Assembly: GCA_934446135.1 (NCBI GenBank) | Contig: CAKSDT010000104.1 | Location: 1 to 5,793, forward strand | DNA: 5,793 nt | Reading direction: 5' to 3' | Source of the DNA: an uncultured Clostridia bacterium | Lineage (GTDB): Bacteria; Bacillota; Clostridia; RGIG6154 | Shown here: in pieces, positions 1 through 5,793 of the stretch | Numbering within the stretch: position 1 is the stretch's first letter | How the letters are laid out: every line of letters starts with the position of its first letter | Notes under the pieces: generated by a model | The model's input: the letters and a program-made list of their open reading frames with translations, nothing else | What the model was told of the DNA's origin: nothing | Database searches by the model: none | Made by a program: the position numbers and the translations under genes

Positions 1-2
1 GT

Positions 3-410
3 GTTACAGAAGGCGAAAATGTATTGAATATTCATATTCCAAAAGGGAATTCATTGACAGAAGAAAGATGTGATGCGTCTTTTGCATTGGCAAATGAATT
101 CTTTGCAAAGTTTTTTCCGGATTATAAGTATAACTTTTATGTTTGTTATTCTTGGCTTTTGGATAAAACTCTTAATCGTTTTTTGCCCGAAGAGTCTAAT
201 ATTATTAAATTCGGAAACAGGTTTAAAATTCTAAAAGAGGAAGAGTTGGAGGCGGCTATAAGATTTACTTTCGGCTGGAAGATGACAAAGGAAAAACTTT
301 ATAATGCAGAGTGTAGGAGTGGTTTGGAAAAATGTATTAAAGACTATGTGTTAAACGGCGGAACATTTTATGAAAGTTATGGAATAATAAAACATACACA
401 TTGTAGTTGA
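3..410 (+). CDS. Acyltransferase-domain protein, C-terminal fragment (5' end outside window)
   Basis: The reading frame is open from base 3, enters from beyond the left edge and stops at the TGA at 408-410, giving 135 visible residues. A TTG at 24 could act as a start, but the frame continues upstream in the same style (VTEGENV) and no ribosome site precedes the TTG, so I read this as the tail of a longer gene. The visible part resembles, from memory, the C-terminal domain of Firmicute proteins annotated as acyltransferase domain-containing (GNAT_C-like). It has an opening strand LNIHIPKG, a helix with paired phenylalanines (ANEFFAKFFPDY), then CYSWLLD, an ESNIIKFGNRF segment, and an acidic helix ending in FTFGW. 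The substrate cannot be told from this piece. There is no signal or membrane segment in it. No terminator lies between its stop and the next promoter, whose -35 box overlaps the stop codon. The family call is moderate; that this is a real coding fragment is firm. Confidence 0.6.
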   Translation, partial: VTEGENVLNIHIPKGNSLTEERCDASFALANEFFAKFFPDYKYNFYVCYSWLLDKTLNRFLPEESNIIKFGNRFKILKEEELEAAIRFTFGWKMTKEKLYNAECRSGLEKCIKDYVLNGGTFYESYGIIKHTHCS

Positions 411-435
411 CAAAATCTTTTGTATGTGATAGAAT
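407..435 (+). promoter_or_regulatory. Sigma-A promoter of the pheST operon
   Basis: A consensus -35 TTGACA (407-412) is followed after exactly 17 bases by TAGAAT (430-435), with a TGA just before it that makes an extended -10. Transcription should start around 440-443, which is where the base of the T-box Stem I begins. The -35 box overlaps the TGA stop (408-410) of the preceding gene. This is a sequence match only; the start site has not been mapped. Confidence 0.85.
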
Positions 436-640
436 TTACCTTGCGATGAAAATGTGTAAGTAGGGTTTTTGTCAAAACTTTTAAGAGAGAAACGGTCATC
501 GGCTGTGAGCCGTTTTAAAGTTTAAAAACCTGAATTTCAGCATTGGAGCATTAAACGAAAAGCATTTTGCAGTAAGTTTAACGATGTTGTTTCACGAAAC
601 GAAACTTAAAAGTGCAAAGCCGAAATACGGTTTTGAATAT

Positions 641-673
641 GGGTGGTACCGCGAGAATGAATTTTCCCGTCCC
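641..673 (+). promoter_or_regulatory. T-box antiterminator element
   Basis: GGG at 641-643 pairs with CCC at 671-673, and GCG at 651-653 pairs with CGT at 668-670 (one G-U). This leaves the seven-base bulge TGGTACC at 644-650, whose first four bases accept the NCCA end of uncharged tRNA. The 3' strand (668-673) is the same DNA as the 5' arm of the terminator, so the two structures exclude each other. Confidence 0.9.
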
Positions 674-702
674 GATATTTTCGGGGCGGTTTTTATTTTT
701 TT
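667..702 (+). terminator. T-box leader intrinsic terminator
   Basis: Bases 667-675 pair with 681-689 (nine pairs, one G-U at 670/686) around a five-base loop. They are followed by a T-rich run from 690 to 702 broken by a single A at 695. This is the OFF state of the leader, expected when tRNA-Phe is charged. It ends one base before the pheS ribosome site. Confidence 0.93.
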
Positions 703-710
703 AAGGAGGA
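703..710 (+). promoter_or_regulatory. pheS ribosome binding site
   Basis: AAGGAGGA lies nine bases before the ATG at 720. This near-perfect Shine-Dalgarno sequence fixes the pheS start. It sits directly after the leader terminator's T-run and outside its stem, so control looks transcriptional rather than by ribosome-site masking. Confidence 0.85.
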
Positions 711-719
711 TTTTAGAAA

Positions 720-1748
720 ATGCTTGATAAAATTAGCAAACTGAGGGCAGATTTTGAAGAAAAAATCAAAGAAATTAAATCTTCAAAGGATATCGAAAAC
801 TTAAGGGTTGAATTTTCCGGAAAAAAGGGTCATATTGCAGGACTTATGGCAGATTTTAAAAATATTGCAAACGAAAACAAAAAAGAGGCCGGTGCAAAAA
901 TCAATCAGTTAAAGGGGGACATTGAAAAAATTCTTGTTGAGAAGGCAAAAGAGTTGGAAGAACTTGAAATTCAGCAAAAAATTGACTGCGTTGAAAGTTA
1001 TGACGAATCAATGCCGCGTGAAACTGAGGAGGGTTCGTATCACCCGATAACCTTAGTTCAGCGTGAACTTGAAAATATATTCTCAAGTATGGGATTTATC
1101 GTAGAAGACTATAATGAGGTTGTTTCGGACTATCAGTGCTTTGAATCTCTTAACATTCCGAAGCATCATCCGGCAAGAGATATGCAGGATACTTATTATC
1201 TTGAAAACGGTCAACTTTTAAAAACCCAGACATCTGCGGCACAGAACTATATTATGAGAAAATACGGTGCTCCGGTAAGAGCAATTTTCCCGGGAAGATG
1301 CTTTAGAAATGAGTCGACAGACGCTTGCCACGAAAATACATTTTTCCAGATGGAAGGCGTTATGATAGATAAAGATATTTCAATTTCAAATCTTATTTAT
1401 TTTATGAAAACAATGCTTTCAGAAGTTTTTGAAAGGGATATAACTGTAAGACTCCGTCCCGGCTTTTTCCCGTTTGTAGAACCCGGATTCGAACTTGACA
1501 TTAAATGTCTTATCTGCGGAGGCGAGGGTTGTCCTTCATGTAAAAACAGCGGTTGGCTTGAACTTTGCCCTTGCGGAATGATTCACCCCAATGTTTTAAA
1601 GGCAGGCGGAATTGATCCGGAAGAATATACAGGATTTGCATTTGGCCTTGGTATGACAAGACTTGCAATGATGAAATACGGAATTAAAGATATAAGAGTA
1701 TTTAACAGCGGCAACTTAAAATCTCTTGCACAGTTTGAAAATGATTAA
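720..1748 (+). CDS. pheS: Phenylalanine--tRNA ligase alpha subunit
   Basis: This is the catalytic subunit of the cytoplasmic alpha2-beta2 enzyme that attaches phenylalanine to tRNA-Phe using ATP. Its 342 residues are normal for bacterial PheS. Residues 1-90 are charged and helical, as expected for the N-terminal coiled coil that grips tRNA. The class II core follows: HPARDMQDTYYL (150-161), LLKTQTSAAQ (166-175), motif 2 around FPGRCFRNE (190-198), FFQMEG (208-213), PGFFPFVEP (247-255) and motif 3 GFAFGLGMTRLAMMKYG (305-321). With a constant offset of 8 from the Thermus enzyme (from memory), Ser172, Arg196, Gln210, Glu212, Phe250 and Phe252 match substrate-binding residues, while the usual His is Gln170. 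Ala307 sits where E. coli PheS has the pocket-size residue Ala294. Residues 263-285 hold six cysteines (CLIC, CPSC, CPC). The start is set by the strong ribosome site. It is the first gene of the T-box-controlled operon, followed 21 bases later by pheT. Confidence 0.97.
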   Translation: MLDKISKLRADFEEKIKEIKSSKDIENLRVEFSGKKGHIAGLMADFKNIANENKKEAGAKINQLKGDIEKILVEKAKELEELEIQQKIDCVESYDESMPRETEEGSYHPITLVQRELENIFSSMGFIVEDYNEVVSDYQCFESLNIPKHHPARDMQDTYYLENGQLLKTQTSAAQNYIMRKYGAPVRAIFPGRCFRNESTDACHENTFFQMEGVMIDKDISISNLIYFMKTMLSEVFERDITVRLRPGFFPFVEPGFELDIKCLICGGEGCPSCKNSGWLELCPCGMIHPNVLKAGGIDPEEYTGFAFGLGMTRLAMMKYGIKDIRVFNSGNLKSLAQFEND

Positions 1749-1749
1749 G

Positions 1750-1758
1750 AAAGGTGGA
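1750..1758 (+). promoter_or_regulatory. pheT ribosome binding site
   Basis: AAAGGTGGA lies in the 21-base gap between the pheS stop (1746-1748) and the ATG at 1770. Its spacing of about 11-12 bases to the start is a little long. No promoter or terminator fits in the gap, so pheS and pheT share one transcript. Confidence 0.7.
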
Positions 1759-1769
1759 ATTAAGATAAA

Positions 1770-4136
1770 ATGTTTATTTCAACAAATTGGATTAAAGATT
1801 ATGTAAATCTTGACGGTCTTGACCTTGAAAAATTAATTCATCAGGTTACATTAAGCACAGCGGAAGTTGAAGATATTTACTATAAAGGAAGAGATGTGTC
1901 AAATGTTGTTGTGGGTGAAATTGTTTCTTTTGAAAAACATCCCGACTCGAAAAAACTTCACCTTCTTAAAGTTGATACGGGAGAGGGCATAGTTGACTGT
2001 GTTTGCGGTGCTCCCAATGCTGAACTTGGAATTAAGGTTGCCTTTGCAAAAGCAGGAGGCAGGGTTCCGGAAGGTGAAATTAACGCTTGCAAAGTTGCGG
2101 GATATGATTCCTTTGGTATGTGTTGTTCGGGTAAAGAACTCGGAATAAGTGATGACCACAGCGGAATACTTGTTTTGGATAATGACATTCCGAACGGAAC
2201 CGATATTAAAGAAGTTTTTCCGATTGATGATGTAATTTTTGAAGTTGACAACAAATCCCTTACAAACCGTCCTGACCTTTGGGGTCATTACGGTATTGCG
2301 AGGGAAATTGCTGCAATAACAAAAAGGGAATTAAAACCTATCGAACTTAAAAATCCTGAATATAACGGAGACAATGAAATTTCGGTTGAAATCGAAAGAG
2401 AAGATTTGGTTTACAGATATTCATGTATTAAGATGGACAATATAACCCAAAATACCGCTCCTTATGAAATGCAGGTAAGACTTTATTACTGCGGAATGAG
2501 ATCTATAAATCTTCTTGCCGACCTTACAAACTATCTTATGCTTGAACTCGGTCAGCCGACTCATGCGTTTAATGCTTCGAAAATCGATACAATTAATGTT
2601 AAAACTTTTGATAAAACATTCACATTCAAAACTTTAGACGGTGAAGAAAGGGAAATAACACCTGAAACATTAATGATAACAAACGACGGAACACCTGTTG
2701 GAATTGCGGGTATTATGGGCGGACTTGAATCTGAAATAGTTGAAGAAACATCAGGTGTTGTGTTAGAAGGTGCATCTTTTGACGGCATCTCAATAAGAAA
2801 ATCATCTGCAAGAATGGGACTTCGTACAGACGCAAGTATGAGATATGAAAAAATGCTCGACCCCGAACTTACAATGATTGCACTTAAAAGATTTGTAAAA
2901 CTTTTATCAGATATCGACCCTGAAGCAAAGGTTGCATCTAAAGTTACAGATAAATATGTCAAACACTATCCTGAAGTGGAACTTTCCTTTGATAAAAAAT
3001 ATGTTGACAGATATACCGGAATTGATATAAAAGATGAAGAAATTCTTGAAACACTCACAAGACTTGGATTTTTGCTTACCAAAAACGGTGAAAAGTTTGT
3101 TGTTAAAGTACCGTCTTGGAGAGCAACAAAGGATGTTACAATCAAGGCAGACATTATTGAAGAAATAACAAGAATTTACGGATATGATAATTTTGAAATT
3201 AAGACCACGCTTTCAGCGTTAAAACCTGTCAAACTTTCAAACGGAAAAGCAGGCGATAATCTTATTAAAGACATTCTTGTTAAATTCGGAAGATTACACG
3301 AAGTCCACTCTTATGTTTGGTGTGATGAGAAAAAATACAAGAAACTCGGGATTGAAGTTGAAGACAATGTTAAAATACTGAATATAGAGTCTTCGGGTAA
3401 CGGCGTTTTAAGAAATTCAATGATTCCGACACTTTTGTCCTTTGCATACGAAAACAAAACTTATTCTCCGGAATACGGAATTTTTGAAATAGGCAGGGTA
3501 ATTGAAGGTACTGACGAAGATAACAACTGCATAGAGAAAAAGAAACTTTGTGTTCTTTTGATGAGCAGAAATAAGACCGAAAAAGAGGTATATTTTGAAG
3601 CCGTTGACCTGATTTTAAAGATTTTTTCGGATATGAAACATTCAAAACCGGAATTTACAAAAGTTAAGCCAAAACATAAATATCAGCATCCGAGAAATAC
3701 CTCTGATATTGCGTTTAACGGAACAAGTGTCGGTTCAATAAGCACATTCCATCCGGCAGTTCTTGCAAAATTTGATAAAAAGACCTGTGCGGTAGTAACT
3801 TTTGAAATCGACCTTGACCTGTTTGAAGAAATGAAGGGTGAAAAGATTGAATTTGAAGAAGTTTCGAGATTCCCTGGAATTGACTTTGACCTTTCTCTTA
3901 ATGTCGGTCAGGGTATGAGATTTTCTGATATTGAAAAGGCTTGGAAGGGTCTTGAAATAGAGAGCCTTAAAGATGTAAAAGTTATTGATATTTATGAAAA
4001 CGAAATATTAAGAAGTGTTACATTAAGATTTTCGTTCTCGTCTATGGAAAGAAGTTTAACAGGTGATGAGGTTCAGGAAAATATGAATAAAATTATGGAT
4101 AATCTTAAGGGTATGGGCATTATATTAAGAGCATAA
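1770..4136 (+). CDS. pheT: Phenylalanine--tRNA ligase beta subunit
   Basis: This is the beta subunit of the alpha2-beta2 phenylalanyl-tRNA synthetase; it binds tRNA-Phe and removes wrongly attached tyrosine. Its 788 residues match the family's full length. Domains in order: an N-terminal segment opening STNWIKDYV; a tRNA-binding OB-fold (about 46-145, VVVGEIVSFEKHPDSKKLHLLKV, GAPN, SFGMCCS); a B3/4 editing domain (about 210-370); B5 (about 403-473, to the ITRIYGYDNF end); a catalytic-like core without its own active site (about 490-680, LRNSMIPTLL, EYGIFEIGRV); and a C-terminal anticodon-binding FDX-ACB domain (about 697-788, SRFPGIDFDLSL to SLTGDEV). The editing residues known from E. coli appear conserved: His265 in GQPTHAF, Glu333, Thr353 and Ala355 in LRTDAS. 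Residues 158-178 carry DNKSLTNRPDLWGHYG where E. coli-type subunits have a TPNR motif. No frameshift or internal stop is present. Transcription ends at the hairpin just downstream. Confidence 0.97.
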   Translation: MFISTNWIKDYVNLDGLDLEKLIHQVTLSTAEVEDIYYKGRDVSNVVVGEIVSFEKHPDSKKLHLLKVDTGEGIVDCVCGAPNAELGIKVAFAKAGGRVPEGEINACKVAGYDSFGMCCSGKELGISDDHSGILVLDNDIPNGTDIKEVFPIDDVIFEVDNKSLTNRPDLWGHYGIAREIAAITKRELKPIELKNPEYNGDNEISVEIEREDLVYRYSCIKMDNITQNTAPYEMQVRLYYCGMRSINLLADLTNYLMLELGQPTHAFNASKIDTINVKTFDKTFTFKTLDGEEREITPETLMITNDGTPVGIAGIMGGLESEIVEETSGVVLEGASFDGISIRKSSARMGLRTDASMRYEKMLDPELTMIALKRFVKLLSDIDPEAKVASKVTDKYVKHYPEVELSFDKKYVDRYTGIDIKDEEILETLTRLGFLLTKNGEKFVVKVPSWRATKDVTIKADIIEEITRIYGYDNFEIKTTLSALKPVKLSNGKAGDNLIKDILVKFGRLHEVHSYVWCDEKKYKKLGIEVEDNVKILNIESSGNGVLRNSMIPTLLSFAYENKTYSPEYGIFEIGRVIEGTDEDNNCIEKKKLCVLLMSRNKTEKEVYFEAVDLILKIFSDMKHSKPEFTKVKPKHKYQHPRNTSDIAFNGTSVGSISTFHPAVLAKFDKKTCAVVTFEIDLDLFEEMKGEKIEFEEVSRFPGIDFDLSLNVGQGMRFSDIEKAWKGLEIESLKDVKVIDIYENEILRSVTLRFSFSSMERSLTGDEVQENMNKIMDNLKGMGIILRA

Positions 4137-4140
4137 ACCT

Positions 4141-4179
4141 AAACGAGTGCAAAAAATTGTATTTTTGCGCTCGTTTTTT
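4141..4179 (+). terminator. Intrinsic terminator after pheT
   Basis: Bases 4142-4155 pair with 4162-4175 (14 pairs, one G-U at 4148/4169) around a six-base loop, with A4141 and T4176 extending the stem. A run of six T spans 4174-4179. The hairpin begins four bases after the pheT stop. The stem is itself A-rich then T-rich near the loop, so it may also work weakly in reverse. Confidence 0.93.
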
Positions 4180-4182
4180 ATC

Positions 4183-4211
4183 TTGACAAGGGTGTAGCAC
4201 TGTGGTAAACT
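4183..4211 (+). promoter_or_regulatory. Sigma-A promoter of the GH28 gene
   Basis: TTGACA (4183-4188) and TAAACT (4206-4211) are separated by exactly 17 bases, with TGG before the -10 as an extended element. Transcription should start near 4218, leaving a short leader of about 22 bases. It begins four bases after the pheT terminator's T-run, so the next gene is a separate transcription unit. I see no convincing catabolite-response (cre) site. Confidence 0.8.
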
Positions 4212-4219
4212 TGATTTAC
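4205..4219 (+). repeat. Short inverted repeat over the -10 and start of the GH28 promoter
   Basis: GTAAA (4205-4209) and TTTAC (4215-4219) are perfect inverted arms around the five-base spacer CTTGA. Its position, over the -10 box and the likely transcription start, is where a repressor would bind. Five-base arms rich in A and T arise easily by chance in DNA of this composition, so an operator role is only a possibility. Confidence 0.3.
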
Positions 4220-4227
4220 TAAAAAAC

Positions 4228-4234
4228 AGGGGGA
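4228..4234 (+). promoter_or_regulatory. Ribosome binding site of the GH28 gene
   Basis: AGGGGGA lies six bases before the ATG at 4241, and the frame from that ATG stays open to the window's end. This site selects 4241 as the start. It also means the protein begins METGKVVYD without a signal peptide. Confidence 0.75.
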
Positions 4235-4240
4235 AAAATA

Positions 4241-5793
4241 ATGGAAACAGGGAAAGTAGTATATGATAATGAAATAACAGTCTATTTTGACAGACAGCCT
4301 GATTTAAACGGCGGTTATTTTTTAATGTTTTCTGACGGAAAAGAAATTTTAAAGAGCAATAAAACTCATTTTTCATATATGGGATTAAATGAGGATACGG
4401 AATATTTTATTGAGATCAAGATGTATGATGAAAACGGAAGTTTTGTAAGAACAATTTTTGAAGAGGAAATCAGAACAAAGAAAACCAAGAACAAAATAGA
4501 TATTTCGTCTGCACCGTACTTGGCTAAAGGCGATGGCGAAACCTTAAATACAGAGTCAATACAAAAGGCACTTGACGATTGCACAAAAGATGATTTTGTA
4601 TATGTTCCCGAAGGCACATTTTTAACAGGTGCGTTGAATTTACATTCAGATACGGAATTGGTAATAGACGGTGTGCTTCAGGGCTCCGAAAATCCGGATG
4701 ATTATCTTCCGAAGATTAAAAGCAGATATGAGGGCATTGAAAGAATGTGTTTCCGTTCTCTTATTAATATGGGTGAACTTGACAGAAACACATCTAAAAC
4801 CTGTGAAAATATCATCATAAGGGGTAAGGGTATGATTTCAGGCGGAGGAACACCGCTTGGAGAGGCAATGAAAGACACTGAAATAGAGAATGTAAGAAAA
4901 TTTAAGGAGATTGAAGGACGACCTGTAACACCTGAAAACGAAAGAGATATTGCAGGTGTTGTAAGGGGCAGACTTATCAATATAAGCAGCAGTGAAAATG
5001 TTATAATTTCAGGACTTAAACTTTACAAAGGACCTGCGTGGAATGTTCACTTTATTTATTCAAAAAATATCATAACTTACAACTGTTCATTTAACTCTAA
5101 AAAAGTAGGAAACGGTGACGGCTGGGATCCCGATTCTTCCGAAAACTGTGTTCTCTTTGGTTGTGATTTTGATACAGGAGATGATATTGTTGCAATAAAA
5201 TCAGGCAAAAATCCTGAAGGAGATGTAATTGCAAAACCGGCAAAGAATATTTATGTGTTTGACTGCACGAGCGAAAAAGGCGGGGCATTGGCAATAGGTT
5301 CTGAGATGTCGGGAGGAGTATCCAATGTGTATGTTTGGGATTGCGATGTTTCGAAGTGTGCAGGTTTTCATATCAAGGCACAGCCCCAAAGAGGCGGGTA
5401 TGTAAGAAATGTTCATATATCAGACTGCGTAACACCAAGACTTTGGCTTTTATCCAGCGTTGCTTATAACCAATACGGAATTCCGTCACCCGATACACCG
5501 GTATTTGAAAATTTCTACTTTGAAAATATAAAAATAACAAACTACGGAATTGCGTGGAAACAGGGATATGTAAACTGCACAGGTCTCAGAATAGTAGGCT
5601 TTGACAAAAAAGGATATGAAATAAGAAATGTTCATCTTAAAAATATAACGCTTGCGGCAAAACCGGACAACAGTCCGCAGGAAGTGGAGATAACTCACGC
5701 AAAGAATATAGTAATAGAAAATCTTATTGTCGTAACTCAGACAATTAAGTACAAAAACCATATACGGCTGCTTACAAACACCATATATATAGT
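4241..5793 (+). CDS. Glycoside hydrolase family 28 (polygalacturonase-type) protein, 3' end outside window
   Basis: The frame gives 517 residues and is still open at the right edge, probably close to its natural end for this family. Residues 1 to about 85 look like a small beta-sandwich of fibronectin type III type (pattern GLNEDTEYFIEIKMYDENG). From about 92 a right-handed beta-helix follows: KGDGETLNTESIQKALDDC, VPEGTFLTGALNLHSDTEL, and repeated short strands of the type SENVIISGLKL, AKNIYVFDC and VRNVHISDC. GH28 landmarks are NGDGWDPDS (291-299), GDDIVAIKSGKNPEG (313-327), IGSEMSGGVSNV (352-363) and HIKAQPQRGGYVRN (377-390). Family members cleave galacturonic acid linkages in pectin, often from the chain end when a fibronectin-like domain is present. 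The acidic residues Asp293, Asp314 and Asp315 are kept. The region that normally reads GHG is Gly347-Gly348-Ala349, and the R-x-K motif is His-Ile-Lys, so activity is uncertain. With no signal peptide it probably acts on imported oligosaccharides in the cytoplasm. It has its own promoter. Confidence 0.88.
   Translation, partial: METGKVVYDNEITVYFDRQPDLNGGYFLMFSDGKEILKSNKTHFSYMGLNEDTEYFIEIKMYDENGSFVRTIFEEEIRTKKTKNKIDISSAPYLAKGDGETLNTESIQKALDDCTKDDFVYVPEGTFLTGALNLHSDTELVIDGVLQGSENPDDYLPKIKSRYEGIERMCFRSLINMGELDRNTSKTCENIIIRGKGMISGGGTPLGEAMKDTEIENVRKFKEIEGRPVTPENERDIAGVVRGRLINISSSENVIISGLKLYKGPAWNVHFIYSKNIITYNCSFNSKKVGNGDGWDPDSSENCVLFGCDFDTGDDIVAIKSGKNPEGDVIAKPAKNIYVFDCTSEKGGALAIGSEMSGGVSNVYVWDCDVSKCAGFHIKAQPQRGGYVRNVHISDCVTPRLWLLSSVAYNQYGIPSPDTPVFENFYFENIKITNYGIAWKQGYVNCTGLRIVGFDKKGYEIRNVHLKNITLAAKPDNSPQEVEITHAKNIVIENLIVVTQTIKYKNHIRLLTNTIYI

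Larger units (their letters stand above)
441..702 (+). promoter_or_regulatory. T-box riboswitch, tRNA-Phe responsive (UUC specifier), controls pheST
   Basis: The leader binds uncharged tRNA and switches between antitermination and termination. The parts are visible. The base of Stem I pairs 442-444 with 548-550, flanked by tandem G-A pairs (445-446 with 546-547), a kink-turn motif. An AGTA loop E strand (459-462) faces GAA (532-534). After one base come the specifier TTC (536-538, Phe) and a following A. Above that, 464-470 pairs with 524-530, 475-481 with 517-523, and 490-495 with 510-515. An AGAGAGA bulge region lies at 484-490 and the distal loop contains GGCTGTGAG. A middle hairpin pairs 616-622 with 628-634, next to the T-box GGGTGGTACCGCG (641-653). 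TGGT at 644-647 can pair with an ACCA tRNA end. The Phe specifier agrees with the pheS and pheT genes behind it. It fills the 309-base gap before pheS. Confidence 0.95.

Noticed and set aside
54..59. TTGACA resembling a -35 box within the first gene
   Set aside because: No -10 match stands at 16-18 bases. TTGACA also recurs inside the genes (for example in the Leu-Asp codons of pheS near 1495), so it is a coding coincidence.
24..410. Complete small protein starting at TTG 24
   Set aside because: The frame is open upstream to the edge with protein-like sequence and no ribosome site precedes the TTG. A truncated longer gene is the better reading.
532..540. Other codons in the specifier loop (GAA, TTT, TCA) as the T-box specifier
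   Set aside because: GAA is the loop E partner strand, and TTC sits one base after it and before an A, the usual register. Only a Phe reading agrees with the downstream pheST genes.
901..1086. Short - strand open frame inside pheS
   Set aside because: It overlaps the conserved PheS N-terminal region and has no recognisable product.
2076..2136. Cysteines in the PheT OB-fold (residues 107, 118, 119) as a metal site
   Set aside because: They are not spaced as a metal-binding pair set and lie on normal strands of the tRNA-binding domain. I see no support beyond the residue type.
1899..2288. Open frames on the - strand inside pheT (also 1958-2254, 2561-2962, 2966-3154 and 3370-3645)
   Set aside because: They lie antisense to a full-length pheT with all domains. 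Their translations are low-complexity (Ser/Ile/Phe-rich) and lack recognisable motifs, so they are shadows of the coding strand.
4366..5761. Series of short - strand open frames across the GH28 gene
   Set aside because: They are antisense to a clear GH28 reading frame, with no motifs and no convincing start signals. The + strand gene was chosen although it has no stop inside the window.

Overview
The window looks like a low-GC Firmicute, most likely a gut-type Clostridia member. The coding DNA is AT-rich with A/T-heavy third positions, the promoters are strong sigma-A type (TTGACA, 17 bp, TAgAAT or TAaAcT), the ribosome sites are G-rich, and a T-box leader precedes an aminoacyl-tRNA synthetase operon. 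All genes seen are on the + strand. No mobile element, CRISPR array, tRNA or rRNA was found.

Layout. (1) Bases 3-410 are the 3' end of an acyltransferase-like gene cut by the left edge. (2) Bases 407-719 hold a promoter and a phenylalanine-specific T-box leader. Stem I, the loop E motif, a UUC specifier, the antiterminator and the competing terminator can all be traced base by base. (3) Bases 720-4136 are the pheS-pheT operon for the two subunits of phenylalanyl-tRNA synthetase, 21 bases apart, closed by a strong terminator at 4141-4179. (4) Four bases beyond that terminator a second promoter drives a gene starting at 4241 that runs off the right edge. It encodes a glycoside hydrolase family 28 (polygalacturonase-type) protein without a signal peptide.

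How it works together. The T-box should sense uncharged tRNA-Phe through the UUC specifier and the UGGU acceptor-binding bulge, and so raise pheST transcription when phenylalanine charging falls. PheS carries the aminoacylation site and PheT carries tRNA-binding and editing domains. The GH28 gene is an independent transcription unit, probably the start of, or an isolated part of, a pectin-oligosaccharide utilisation function.

The core is ordinary housekeeping DNA. The points worth a second look are sequence variants: a PheS with Gln in place of the usual active-site His and an extra Cys-Pro-Cys, and a GH28 protein that seems to have lost the family's His and the Arg of the R-x-K motif. I do not see a clearly new biological system here.
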